64,000 nucleotides of DNA from Gonium pectorale (lineage: Eukaryota > Chlorophyta > Chlorophyceae > Chlamydomonadales > Volvocaceae), in assembly GCA_001584585.1 (NCBI GenBank), contig LSYV01000008.1:356607-420606 (forward strand). The letters run 5' to 3'. The notes under the pieces are model-generated. The model made no database searches, was not told the origin of the DNA, and worked only from the letters and a program-made list of their open reading frames with translations. The position numbers and the translations under genes are program-made. Shown here one piece after another: positions 47,418-58,646 of this stretch. Position 1 is the stretch's first letter. Each line of letters opens with the position of its first letter.

Positions 47418-48922
47418 TATCTACCTGGCTGGCAGTTCGGGACGATTCTGCGTTTACTGAAACTGATGCAGGGTGTTCTCACGGGTTCAGCTCAGGCTCC
47501 CAGCACGCTCGCCTTGATGATATGAACTCAACGGTGTACATTACCGGGTTGAAGCACAAATCTCATGGTAACACGACGGTTTCCGCACGTAGTAGTGGAA
47601 AGATAGGTTTCCTGAGTTCGGCTAGCAAGCGCGGTGCACGTCGGTGCGATTTAGTAGTACGGCAGTACGAAGCCGGTGGCCAAGTGTGTATAGGAAGTCG
47701 TCGGCCCGACACCGCCGTGCCGAACTGAGCCAAACTACGTTAACAATCCCTGGGGCGCTCGCCTCACATCACCCGCAGAAGCTCTCTTTCCTGCTTGCAG
47801 GTACCCTCCCCGCGGCGGAGCCGTGGCGAAGCGACGCAAGACGCAAGTCTAGAAACGCAAGTAGGTGCGAACATTTATTGACCAGCGGGCGCAGGAGGAT
47901 TGGGGCCCCGCCCTGGCCGACCAATAAGCGAGCCGGTAATGATGCTGCCTCAGCGACGCATAACGGCGTGCTACGACACCCGGATTTCGGAACACAAAAC
48001 ATGGCAATGTCGTTATCAAGAACAACACAGACCCCACTGCAAAACCGCTTGTTGGGCCCATCAATAGGGCGTAATGGTCAAGTCCAACTCTTACAGGGTT
48101 GGCTGATATCAGCCGCAGAGGCGGCCTGAACAGGTGACAGCGCGGGATCGTCCATGTGCGGCCGCCTCGGCATTGCAACACACAAAAAAACCTCCCGAGC
48201 GAAGTCGCACACGGTTAAATCGTTCGGTAAACCTACGCAAGCTACATCCTGCAGGGCCCGCGTTCAGTTTCCTGCACCACCGGAAACACGGCTTAAACAT
48301 GTCTGCATGGCAGTACGTAATGACACACGATGAAGTCCAAGGCCACCTATTTTGACGAGCACCAAACATGGCGTAGCAGGCACCTGGCATGCCGGCAGCC
48401 CGTGAATAGTTGTTGGTACACCAACGTCTGCAGCAGCAGACATAGTAGCTAGCCGAGTATGACACCGCCTGTCTATCCCTATGCTTATTGTGCAAAGTGG
48501 TGAGTGCAGTACAGTGAACAAGGACGTAGGCGCTTCATGGCACGTGTGCTGGCACGTGCATTCCCGGACCAGATCCAAATCCATCAACCTGGCGACATAT
48601 GTACGAGGAGCCCGAATGCCGCCGCCCCATGGTGCTGTAACAGTGTCGCCTGCAGAGTTAGGGTCCTGCGTACCAATCCCCACGCCCAAGGTGCCCCTGA
48701 ATGCTGTAGCTCGACAACTGCAGCCGTTCCCACTGCAGTTGGGCATCGCGGTAGCCAGCATGCCGGCCCGCCCAACCACAAATGGCCGTCGATGGCCTGC
48801 CTCGGGCACGGCAGCGAGGGACAGGAATTATCCCCATCCGTCACACCCTTTCCCATGTTGCGCTGTGCACGCCGATCAAGGGAGACTTCGGCCTGCGTGT
48901 GCGCTTAGGCAAAGATCACACG

Positions 48923-50227
48923 CTAGGCTACCCCGCCCAGCGCGGACGGCGCCCGGCGAGCCTTGGGCCTGGACGTGGGCCCCCGCTGGCGCTCCCCGCT
49001 GGAGCACTCAGCCCTCGAACGCTCCTGCACCGGGCCCCGCCCTTGTTCCTGCTGCTGCTGCTGCAGCTCCTGCCGTGGCTGCTGCTGTGACGGTGCTCGC
49101 CCCTGCACCGACCCTTTCTGCCGTTGCGGCTGCTGCCGCCGCACGCCGGCCGCCCAGCCTCGCGTCGACGGGCGCCCGAGTGGCGGCGTGCTCCCCAAGT
49201 CACCGACGGTAGCGGCCTTGCGCCCCTTCGCAAACTTCTGGCGCACAGTGTCCGTGTCGCCCTCGCGTGCCGCCTGGCGGAGGCGGTCCCAGCCCGGCGC
49301 CGGGCGCGCGTTCGCGTGGTCCGCCTTGCAGCTCCCTGGCGGCGGCAGCAGCACATGGTATGGGTTTGAGGGCCAGTGATGCTTGCAGGCAGGGAGGCCG
49401 CAAGGGCCAAAAGCGAGGAACGGCTTGGAGAGTGGTGGCCCGATGCCGGACACGGAGCAACCCAGCTCACATACATCGGCGGTGGTCGGTGGGGTCGCAG
49501 CGCAACTGCTAGCACGATACGTCGTACTTGCCTAGCGGCTCAGCCCCCAACGCCCCGGCCATACACAACCCGCTCACCTGTTCCCCAGAACTCGCATTTG
49601 GAGGCCTGCATGTCGCACACGTAGCAGTAGCACTGCGAGTCGAAAGGGCCACACAAAATGGGCATGCATTGTCGTGCGCCGACCCAGTGCACGCACACGG
49701 GCTGCCCGACAATGTAAACAACTTTAACCAGGGGCTTGGCAGGGGTAGCTGTCTTGGCAGCAACTGCTACCGATTGCGCAGCCCGCACACCTGCTTGCAG
49801 TGCTTGGCGTTGCGTTGGCTAGAACCCGCCATAAACGCGTGGACTGCGCAGCTGTGTCTCGGATGCGCCAAATCACGGGTGGCAACCTGAAGTCATGTTA
49901 TCGGGGGCCGCCGTTGGGACATCACCGTTGGGCGGTGTATCCCCAAGCAAGTAACCCTGCCCTCGGACACACCTTCCCGGTTGCTCCAGTGATCTTCACT
50001 CCGTCACTGTCACTCCCGCTACTCGCCTCCGGATCCTCGCTGCCTGTTTCTGGCTCTGCTTGCGCTTTACGCATCTCCTCCAAGCTAATCTCTTGCACGT
50101 CCGAGTCCTCCGTGTCGAGCAGCTGCACATCCGAGTCACTGTCCTCTTCAAACCGCCTACGCTTCCAGGACTGCTGCAGGTGGTCCTCATCGTCACTATC
50201 AGCTGTAAGGTCGACAGCGAAGCGCAT
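48923..50227 (-). CDS. RPM1-interacting-protein-13-like (RIN13 family) protein (4 exons, 272 aa)
   Basis: Exons on the minus strand: 50227-49973, 49886-49791, 49632-49578, 49335-48923. All phases agree. Residues 1-85 are acidic with SIM-like AVDLTADSDDED and DVQLLDTED and a KRRR patch. Residues 86-160 form a Cys/His module: TRDLAHPRHSC, AKHCKQ, CYCYVCDMQASKCEFWGTG, then DHANA and an amphipathic helix. This order (D-x-x-HPR-x-x-C, HC, CYCYVCD, W) fits the plant RIN13-type family. The tail is Gln/Arg-rich and looks disordered. Exons 2 and 3 are 96 and 55 bases with the same phases as exons 2 and 3 of the HLTF-like gene 3.5 kb downstream in the same orientation, so the two are partial tandem paralogs. 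The biochemical role is not known; a metal-binding, SUMO-linked role is inferred. Confidence 0.82.
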
Positions 50228-51254
50228 TCCAGAGCCGATTAGTTCCTATAATGGCTTAAAATGCGCTGCTCAGCGCCATATTGTAAGAAGGCATGAGCTC
50301 CAAAGTCCAGCGAGAAGGTTCATAAGATTAGAGCGTATTGTGACGTATACAAAAGGAAAATATATGATAAGGAAATGGATGAGATGGCGGAGCGGGGCTG
50401 ACCTTGTCCTTGAATCCGGATTCTCCTTGGATTCGGGTCGTGCCCGCACATGCCGTGCATACCGACCTCTTTTACCCGACGCGTCGCCACGGCCCTGATC
50501 GACTGCCTCGTCCACTCCTCAGTCTGTACCTCAGGCCTCTCTGGCGACAACACACTTCCTAACCTCCTGTCCTTGCCTCGCTCGCTTGCCTTTTTCTGTG
50601 CCGCCCGCCCGCCCTGCTGGAAACATCGCGCCTTCGGGTGCGTATGTCCGAAGAGGTGTGGTGTGGCTGCCCAATTGCAGTGTTTCCTTCTTACAGTGCT
50701 GCACCAAATGGGGTACTTGCACCAGACTGCAAGACCTTCTGTTCTCTCAAGGTTGCTTTCCCGTAGTGAGTGCGTACCCGTAGCTAGAGAACATCGGCCG
50801 TGCGACTCCACCTAGCACGACAGGTCTACGTCCAACTACTCTCAGGACGGGGTTCAAGGGGCGCGATGATGGGCATTGTTCGTGGTCCGGTAGGTCCTTG
50901 TTTATGCAGGGACTGTTCAAACAGGGCCCGATCCCGATGTTCACACGAAACCCACGGAAGTCAGCAACCAAAACCCCCGCCGTACGCCGTGTACCCCAGC
51001 ACCTCTTTGCAACGGTTGCCACTGGCCAAACGTGATACATATTTCGCGGTCAGATCAAAGAGCGACGTGGGGTGGAGCTGCTACTGCCTTGGACAGTCTT
51101 AGCGCTCGCACGTCAATAGTCATCGCGTCGTTGTATACGCAAAAGACAATTATAGTTAGCTTGAACGCAAAAAGTCTTGTCCGTTCCGCTCAAACGATGC
51201 GGCCTGCGCCAGATCAAGCGTTACAACCCCTGACGCACTGATAGAATTGAATGA
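50228..51254. promoter_or_regulatory. Shared divergent promoter region of the RIN13-like and FCP1-like genes
   Basis: The two genes start head to head with 1,027 bases between their start codons, so both promoters must lie here. I see no firm core elements. A block near 50605-50650 (AACATCGCGCCTTCGGGTG) resembles one at about 24616-24660 and may be a repeat remnant. Confidence 0.4.
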
Positions 51255-54200
51255 ATGGAGGCAGATTCGCCAGAAAGGAGCTTGGACGAGGACCTCGCTG
51301 CTGCGTTTGAAGGGGAATTTGGCAGTGACGAGGAGCAGGTGCGTGCATGCATTGATCCTAGGTTGCTTGGAAGCTATCGAATTCCAGGGGCTGCGACAGG
51401 CTGCGCCAGAGGAGCGCTTTGAGGACGGTGGCGAGGGCGGGAAGGAGGGCGACGCCGAGGGCGGGAGCGACAGCAGTGGTAACAGCTCAGACCTGGACCT
51501 CGATGAAGTAGCGGAGGAAGCGTACGCCGAATACGAGGCTGCTAAGGAGGAGGCGGGTACGTGTGAGCAGCCCCCGGACGGACCCAAGGGCATACGACAC
51601 CCCACTGTCCCAAAACCCATGCCGTGCTGCTGGGTTCCCTCCTTGGGCTTCGTGGTGTTTGGTCACTAATTTCTTCCTTTTTAGGTTTGTTGGCCAATCC
51701 ACACTTGCCCATGGCCACTTAGGTGTGCCAGACCGGCCTGCCAAGCGCCAACGGACGGTTGCTTTCGCGCCAATGGCCGATGCCTCTGGCTCGCCTGACC
51801 TGGAAGCAGCTGCCGGTGGCAGTGGAGGCCGTGGGAGCGGCCCCTCCACAGCAGCCGCGTGCTTGCATCCAGTGTGGGTGTTTGGGCTCTGCGGCGTCTG
51901 CGGCGTGAGCAAGGAGGACGCGGCGGAGGCCGCACCCCAAAGCCAATACGATCAGTACCTATCTGCTGGCGATATTGACAGCAGGCAGCGGCACGGTGGG
52001 GCCAGTGGTTTGCAGGTGAGGGCAGCCTGCCATAGGCTGTAGCGGGCTGGTTTATGACTTGAGTACGTGACTTGAGCAAGTATCCTCGATAGCATGACAT
52101 GGCATCCCGGCTGAGCACGCTGGTAGCATGACATGACAGTCTGGCGGAGCTAGGCGGTTCGGCAGCCCCAAACCTGCTTCGGAATTGCGGTTCTCAGGGC
52201 GGCGCCGTGCGGCTCAAGCACCTGCACGGCAACGCCGAGGTGGTGGTCAGCCCACAGGAGGCGGAGCGGATACGCAGGTGTGTGGGGCGAGTGCGAGGAC
52301 TCGGGGGCCCGCCTACAAGAGGGTACGCCTACCAGCGCACACGCTTTGCATGTGCGGCAAGCAGATCGGTTGTGTAGACGCCGCAGTCTACTTGGGGAGG
52401 CAAGAGGGACGAATGCGGGTGGGCTGGCACGCGGCTGCTGCAAGCAGATTGGTTCTTCCAGTAGGCAGGTGCCGTTGGGTGCGCCGATAGTGCCCGTCGG
52501 GGCTTTGATCGACATGGTGTCATCGCAAGGTATCGCTGCTTTGTACAGCCCCCCAACGGCGCGGTCAGGACATGCAGCTGAATCGCCTTATTAGGGTGAC
52601 GGGAAGTTGCGCGTCCCTTCGGTTGTCGGCTGTGCGACACCGGATGCCGCTCTGCCTCCGGCGCCAGCCTCCAGCGCCAGCCTCCGGCGCCAGCCTCCAG
52701 CGCCAGCCTCCGGCGCCAGCCTCCAGCGCCAGCCTCCGGCGCCAGCCTCCAGCGTCAGCCTCCGGCGCCAGCCTCCGGCGCCAGCCTCCAGAGCCAGCCT
52801 CCGGCGCCAGCCTCCAGCGCCAGCCTCCGGCACTTCCCCTGCCGCAGCCCTCACCTCGAACCCGTGCATACAGAGAGACACCTACTGCCTCGCTGTCTTG
52901 GCAGCGTTGAGCCGGTCTTGCGCTTGTACTTATTAGCGCCCAAGGTCAGCGTCGGCCAGGGGCTGCAGCCCGTGCGGCCGCTGGTCGAGTGCTGCTGAAC
53001 GCGGCAAGCCAGTCCGTGCCAACCCTCCTCCCCGATGACGGGAAACTGCTGCTGGGTGCCAGTACCTCCTCACCGGGCATGTGGTTTTGAACTCCTCTCC
53101 GCAGGGACACGGTCACCCGGCTGCTCAACAAGAAGCGGCTCATCCTGATCCTGGACCTGGACCACACGCTGCTCAACAGCGTGCACACGGGGGAAGTGGA
53201 CGCCGACGCGGCGCCGCGGCTGGCCGAGCTGCAGGCGCGGGAGCAGGTGCTATAGGGGGCCGTGTGTGTATCCATATGTGTTGTGAGGAAGGGAAAGCTT
53301 AATCGGGACCCCGCCAGCGCGTGTGCGACTGTGGGAGGGGTCGGCTGCTGGGCGACTGCGGGCAGGCTGGGTGAGGGTGCAGGGGGCGGCACACGGAGGA
53401 TAGGGAGGGCGGGGCCGCAGATTGCAGACGCTTCACTAGGGCTCGATGGAAGGGTACCCGCACCGAACAAGCCATGCCGCTGCCGCCTGCGTCGCGTCCA
53501 TATCCCTCATCGCGCACGCCGAGGGGCCGACGCGCACCACCCGCAGCGCCCGGTGGCTCTCTGCCCGTCGGCTCCATGCCCAGCTGCCCCCCGCCTGCCT
53601 ACCGGCCGACCCACCTGTCAGGAGGCCAACCTGGGACCGAGGCGGCTGCTGCATTGCCTGGTGGACAAGAAGCTGTGGACCAAGCTGCGGCCTGGCGTGT
53701 TCGAGTTCCTCGAGGTAGGGCAACGCCCGGCATGGGGCGGGACTGCGCGCACACTAGCGCGGGGCTGGCGTCACTGCTGCGTGACATCACCGCATAGCCG
53801 AGCGCGTACGATTCTTCCCTACGGCCTGGTGCTGCACATGCGCTGCGTGCTCGGCGATGCCGGTTGTGCGAGGCAAGACCGGTTTAGGCGCATAATCATC
53901 ATTCCGCTGTCTGTTCTCCCCTCCCTCGATCCCCACGAGAGCCATTGCGTGGAAGCCAGTGCGTTCTCGTCAACCGTTTGTCAAAAACCCTCATCCCCAC
54001 GGACGGACGGACGAGTGCTGGTCCCCCGCCCTTCACGATTCATGCCCTTGTCGTCAAACCCCCTCATCCCCAGGGCCTGCGCGACTCGTACGAAATGCAC
54101 ATCTACACCATGGGCGACAAGGCGTATGCGGCGGAGGTCCGCAGGTGGGGCAGGCCGGGGCGGGCGGGCGAGCACCCGTCACCGTGGCAAGCCAAGGGAG

Positions 54201-57200
54201 CTTTCTTCATAGCTCAAGCACATAGCGGCTCTGCGGCCGCCAGTCACCCCGACAGCATGATGCTCAACACGCGGAAACGTCGTCGCGACCGCGCCCCCCG
54301 TCCCGCAGGCTGCTGGACCCCGGCGGCCGGCTGTTCACGTCCGTGATCGCCAAGGACCACTCGACTACCACCACCGCAAAGCACCTGGACGTGCTGCTGT
54401 GAGCGCTGGGTCGTCGGGGCTAGTGCAGGGGCCGGAGGCAGGGCAATGAGGGAAGCGAATCGAAAGCGGCGTGGCCAGAGCGGGAGCGTGGGGTTCCGGG
54501 AGCGGGAGCGGGAGACGAGGGGGCAGGGGCAAGGGTGGGCGGCAGAAGAGGGATGGACGCGCAATGCGGGCGCTGGCAGCAGCGTGGTCACGGGTAAGGG
54601 GGCAGATGCTTGGGCTGCGTCCCGTGGAGTTGGCAGGTCGAATAGGAGCACCAGGACAATCACGGGTACCACCATCGGCGGAAAGCGTCGCGGTACCTTG
54701 TGGTCCTCTCGCCGTGCGAGATAACCCCCCGGGCCCGCACATGTTCAATCCTGTCGCCCAAACTCCTCAGGTCCGCTGACGAGCTGGCCCTGGTGCTGGA
54801 CGACACGGAGCTGGTGTGGCCGGGGCACAAGCGGAACCTGCTGCAGGTGGGTGGGGGTATGGGAACGCCGATGAAGAGCCGATGCGGGGCGCACTGGCTG
54901 ACTGTGCCTCACGTTGGGTCAAGGATGCTGTTGGCATGACCTATGTGTCCGGCCGGGCGGGTTGCCACCACCTGCTGGAACGGAACGCTTTTCCTTGGTC
55001 GCTCATTGCCCCCGTTTTCCCCATGGAAGTTACCAAACGGGATTCTCGCTCCGTGCGAACTATTGGTGCAGCTATGGTACACGACATGGTGAACCAGCTT
55101 CTCGTCGCGCAGCTTGCTGCAGTCGCTCCTTGGCACCCGCCCACTCACCTCGCGATGCCTCGCCCCACGCCGACGCTGGCTCGCAGATTGAGCGATACCA
55201 CTTCTTCCCCTCGGACTTGCGCAAGTGGCGGGCGGACGGCACGGCCCTGCTGGAGCAGGTGCGCGGACACCGGCCACCGCAGCACGCAGCCCATGGGATT
55301 CCCCCATAACCGCACCTAACTGTGGCGTGACCGCGCCACACAAAGCGCCGTCCACGCGCCCCACACTTTCCCGGCTACACGGCCTCTGCTACCGACGTGG
55401 CCCTTCACCCTGCCAAGTTGCAGCACATCGGGCAGAAGCCGCCCACGGGCTGCTTTGCATGGAGCTGCACCTGGCTGTGCGTAGCTGGGAGAGAGACACG
55501 CCACCCCGTCGACGTGTAGCAGTCCCGTTTCGCCCTCCTTGGGGCTTACGCATGGACCTGCCTGTCGCACCCGCGCCCGCGCGCCCCACACCCCTGACGC
55601 GCTGAACAGCGCCGCTTGAGAAAGCTGATAGCGATGTGCTTTTGTCCCATGACCGGCATTGATGCGCCGCAGGGCCGCGACGAGGACCCCACGGAGGGAG
55701 CGCTGGCGACCCACATGCGCGTGCTGCGGGCGGTGCATGCACGGTGCGCGGGGGCCACGGGCGGGCGGCGCTGGGGCGGTCCCTGGGGCGTGCAGCCGCA
55801 ACGCAGCCGCGCAGGGGGGGATGATGCGGGGTTGTGATACGGGGCTCCCTCCATGCGGTTCCTCCGGCTGGCGCCACCCCGCAAGAGTGGGCCTGCACGC
55901 AACCCTAGGCCTGGAACATGGATGAGGGGGTCGCCACGCGTGGCCCTGCGCGCTTCTCGTTGGCCAGCGCCGTGTACACATGTAGCATCCTCGATCGCAG
56001 CGCGCCCTCAGCACTCGGCCGGCCCGTGTCGGCCTTGTCCGGGTGAGCGAGCGATGCGAATCTTCATCCCAACGCCTGCCTTGTGGGGATCCACGTCATC
56101 CGGCCTGGGAAGGCTGTTGCACACCCGGACCTTTGATGGGGCCCAACGGGGTCGCGCGTTGCCCAAACCAACCCACGCTCACAGGTTCTTCTCTAAAGAG
56201 GACCCCAGCTTGCCGCCGTTGGAGCAGCGGGACGTCCGCGACGTGCTCGCGGAGCACCGCGCCCGGATACTGCAGGTGCGGTGCGGCTGCCGGGCGGGCT
56301 GCATGGGCCAGCGTCGCGAGTGGGGCCGGGCGGGAAAGCGATGCCGCTGCCAGTTGTCGCGCTGCCATTACGACACACGACGGTTCTGCCCAAGGGATGT
56401 TCTGTAGTGCGCCGGTGTTCTGGGCGCTTTGGCAGCGCTGCCCAGGGCGTCGAGCCGCCGTAGCCATGGATCGATGGTGCTCCCAAGCACAGGCTTGAAA
56501 GCACATGCGCATGCCTGCACCCGCCTCCCCGCAGGGCTGCTGCATCACCTTCACCAGGTGCTGGCCGCAGGTGCGTTGCGTGCCTTAGCTGGTCTGCAAA
56601 CATGGTGTCTTGCCCGCACACAAGGCCACGCTACATGCATGATGTGTACGCTTCTTGTTCTGCAGACTAGTGACCTGTCCCCGGTCCCGCCTTACGGATT
56701 CATACCGTGCTGTCGCCGCCGCCGTTGCCGGGCCCCCATGCAGGACCGGGACCCCCGGCAAGAGCCGCTGTGGCAGCTGGCTGAGGGCCTGGGCGCGCGC
56801 TGCCTGCCCTCGATCAGCCCCGCCACCACACACGTCGTGGCGGCCGCGGGGGGCACCGAGAAGGTAGGTGTCAGGCCGTGGCCGCTGCTGCGCAGACCTG
56901 AACTGCCTTGGACAACCGACAAAGTGGCGCTCACTTTGTTGGGTTCAGGCTTCCAGTGCAAACTGTGCTGCCGTTGTGTCCCTGGGCGTCTTTGATTCTC
57001 TACAGGTTCACCAGGCGCGAGCTCAGGGCAAGGCCGTTGTCACGCCGGCCTGGCTGCAAGCGTGCGGCTTCAGGTGCGCTGGACCAGGGTCTGGTTGCCC
57101 TGTTTGGTGGGGCGCGGGCTTGGGAGAGGCGGGCAGGCTCCTATCGCCTGCCTCCCTGTTGCTCTACATGGCAGCAGCAACTCCATTCGTGTGCTACGTG

Positions 57201-57517
57201 GGGCGTACCCTCTATCATCCCCATGCTGCATGGCGTCCGCTACCTTCTTGTGAACCGTGTCCTTGGCGTCTGGTACGGAGGACTCCACCTTGCCCCGAAC
57301 TGCGCGCCCTGCCAGGTGGCAGCGGCTGCCCGAGGCGGACTTCTTGCTGGGGGACCTGGGGCCGGGCGGCTCGCGCGGCGGCGGCTCCTCGGCGGCCAAG
57401 GCGCCCGCCGACGCCAATGGCGGTGGCGGCAGCGGCGGCAAGCAGCTGAGCCCGGAGGAGGAGCTGCGCGTGGTCATGGCAGTGGCAGGCGGCGGCGGGG
57501 GCGCTGCCGACGGGTAG
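51255..57517 (+). CDS. FCP1-like RNA polymerase II CTD phosphatase (16 exons, 585 aa)
   Basis: Exons: 51255-51338, 51388-51556, 51723-52015, 52198-52277, 53105-53246, 53622-53714, 54074-54144, 54309-54398, 54771-54846, 55187-55258, 55673-55743, 56185-56275, 56535-56570, 56744-56863, 57006-57073, 57316-57517. All phases agree. An acidic N-terminus is followed by a Cys pair motif (CLHP...CGVCG) typical of plant CPL/FCP1 proteins. The FCPH phosphatase domain has the DxDxT signature LDLDHTLL (nucleophile D226, acid D228), KLRPGVFEFLE, the YTMGDK loop (T299) and VLDD (D351-D352). A BRCT domain spans about 445-520 (GCCITFTRCWP, THVVA, TPAW with W512). The enzyme dephosphorylates the polymerase CTD to recycle it after transcription. 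The Gly/Ala-rich C-terminus is short. ATG at 51251 is out of frame, so 51255 is the start. Confidence 0.92.
52655..52830. repeat. 13-bp GC-rich minisatellite in intron 4 of the FCP1-like gene
   Basis: The unit GCGCCAGCCTCCR (R mostly alternating A and G) is repeated about 13 times with rare changes. Because 13 is not a multiple of 3, every frame is open and gives a 13-residue periodic Arg/Gln/Pro/Ala polymer. This explains the apparent open frames here. It lies in the largest intron, between 52277 and 53105. Confidence 0.9.
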
Positions 57518-58646
57518 GACGCGGGCGCCCGCTAGAACGGCGCGTGACGTGTGGTCCCCTGGCGCAGGGGCTGCAGGCTTTTGGTTCATGCAGCGGTGGC
57601 ATTTACGTAAGGCGCTTGGAGAATAAACTCTTTGTCGCTAGAGGGTTGGGTGATGGCAGCCCTGATCGGCACGGTTGTCCGACCTGTACGGGACGAACAG
57701 CGGGTACGGCCACGTACAGTAGCGGCCGGTCAGTGACATATGACGTAAGCAGCGGTGTGTTTTTGCTTTCACTGGTTGCCTTGCGCGGCGCCGGCTGTGT
57801 GTCGCGACGGTGCGCTGCTGCAGGATGCTGCGGTTACTCCTTTACATGGCAACATGTCGGCTTTGCCCCTGTGATGTCTGTGTGAGGGTGTGAAGTCTGT
57901 GGGGTGGTTGGGGCGATGGCCTGGCTGCTGCAGGCACGTGGCGGTACGTGTATGCGCTGCGGGCGTCAACAGCGGAGATCTCCATTGGCGCCATGGCTCC
58001 CAACACTGACGTTCGAGCCGCTCGTTTTGGGATCTCAGACGCCTTGCTGTGCACTGCCAGTGCTGTGCGTTGCCAGTGTTAAGGAGGTTTTGTGCGAATA
58101 TCCTGGGAGAGACTGCCTTTTGCACTGTATTGGTCAACGTTTAGCAAGTACGTCTCGCTGAGTTGCAGAATCACGTTCAATACCCTGAATGTTGGAGGCC
58201 TGCAGGGCAGCGTCAGTAAGGACTGTGCGCGCGGGCTCTTCCCGGAAATTTCCCGGATGAAGCACGAAGTTACATTTGGCCCGGGACATCCGTGACCGCA
58301 CCCCAAGGATTACCTCTGACCCGTGCCTTGAGCACCAAACCATCTTCGCCGGCGGCAGAAGTACAGCAACCCACGCATGGCAGTGCTCGACGTGACTTAC
58401 TCAGCCGCGTCCATTGCAGCGGACCGTCCAGAAGCAACGTCCCATCATGCTTGCTGGCGCTGGCCTTGGCCTTGGGGCACAAGACCGGCTCTCCGACTGT
58501 CAGAGACCTCCATCCAGAAACATCCGTCGGCCGTGACCACCGTGTCACCTTGCACACCCTGACGTTTCGACGCCACCGTCCGAACTGTCAACCCTCTGTC
58601 CCCCGACACGTCAACCTTTCCGAACGCCAGACACCGCCCACCCAGG
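57518..58646. other. Convergent 3' region between the FCP1-like and RNF113-like genes
   Basis: Both genes end toward this 1.1-kb region, so it holds two 3' UTRs. I found no TGTAA on the plus strand for the FCP1-like gene. No further gene is supported. Confidence 0.5.
58270..58274 (-). terminator. Candidate TGTAA poly(A) signal of the RNF113-like gene
   Basis: TTACA on the plus strand, so TGTAA on the minus strand, about 370 bases beyond the stop at 58647. Based on motif and distance only. Confidence 0.4.

Larger units (their letters stand above)
45443..48922. other. Region between the HLTF-like gene and the RIN13-like gene
   Basis: No complete gene is supported in these 3.5 kb, which must include the HLTF-like promoter. 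It carries GGATTR repeat copy 2 (about 46200-46295), a possible ASCH-like fragment (about 47335-47417), and a diverged repeat (about 47573-47800) related to 11365-11680. Confidence 0.5.

Noticed and set aside
52655..52830. CRISPR-like array
   Set aside because: Units are contiguous with no unique spacers, and the genome is eukaryotic.
52572..52910. Arg/Gln/Pro repeat proteins on both strands
   Set aside because: A 13-base minisatellite is open in every frame; the stretch is intronic.
53262..54212. 316-codon frame inside the FCP1-like gene
   Set aside because: It runs through three introns and the out-of-frame shadow of exons 6 and 7. The real exons are in other frames.
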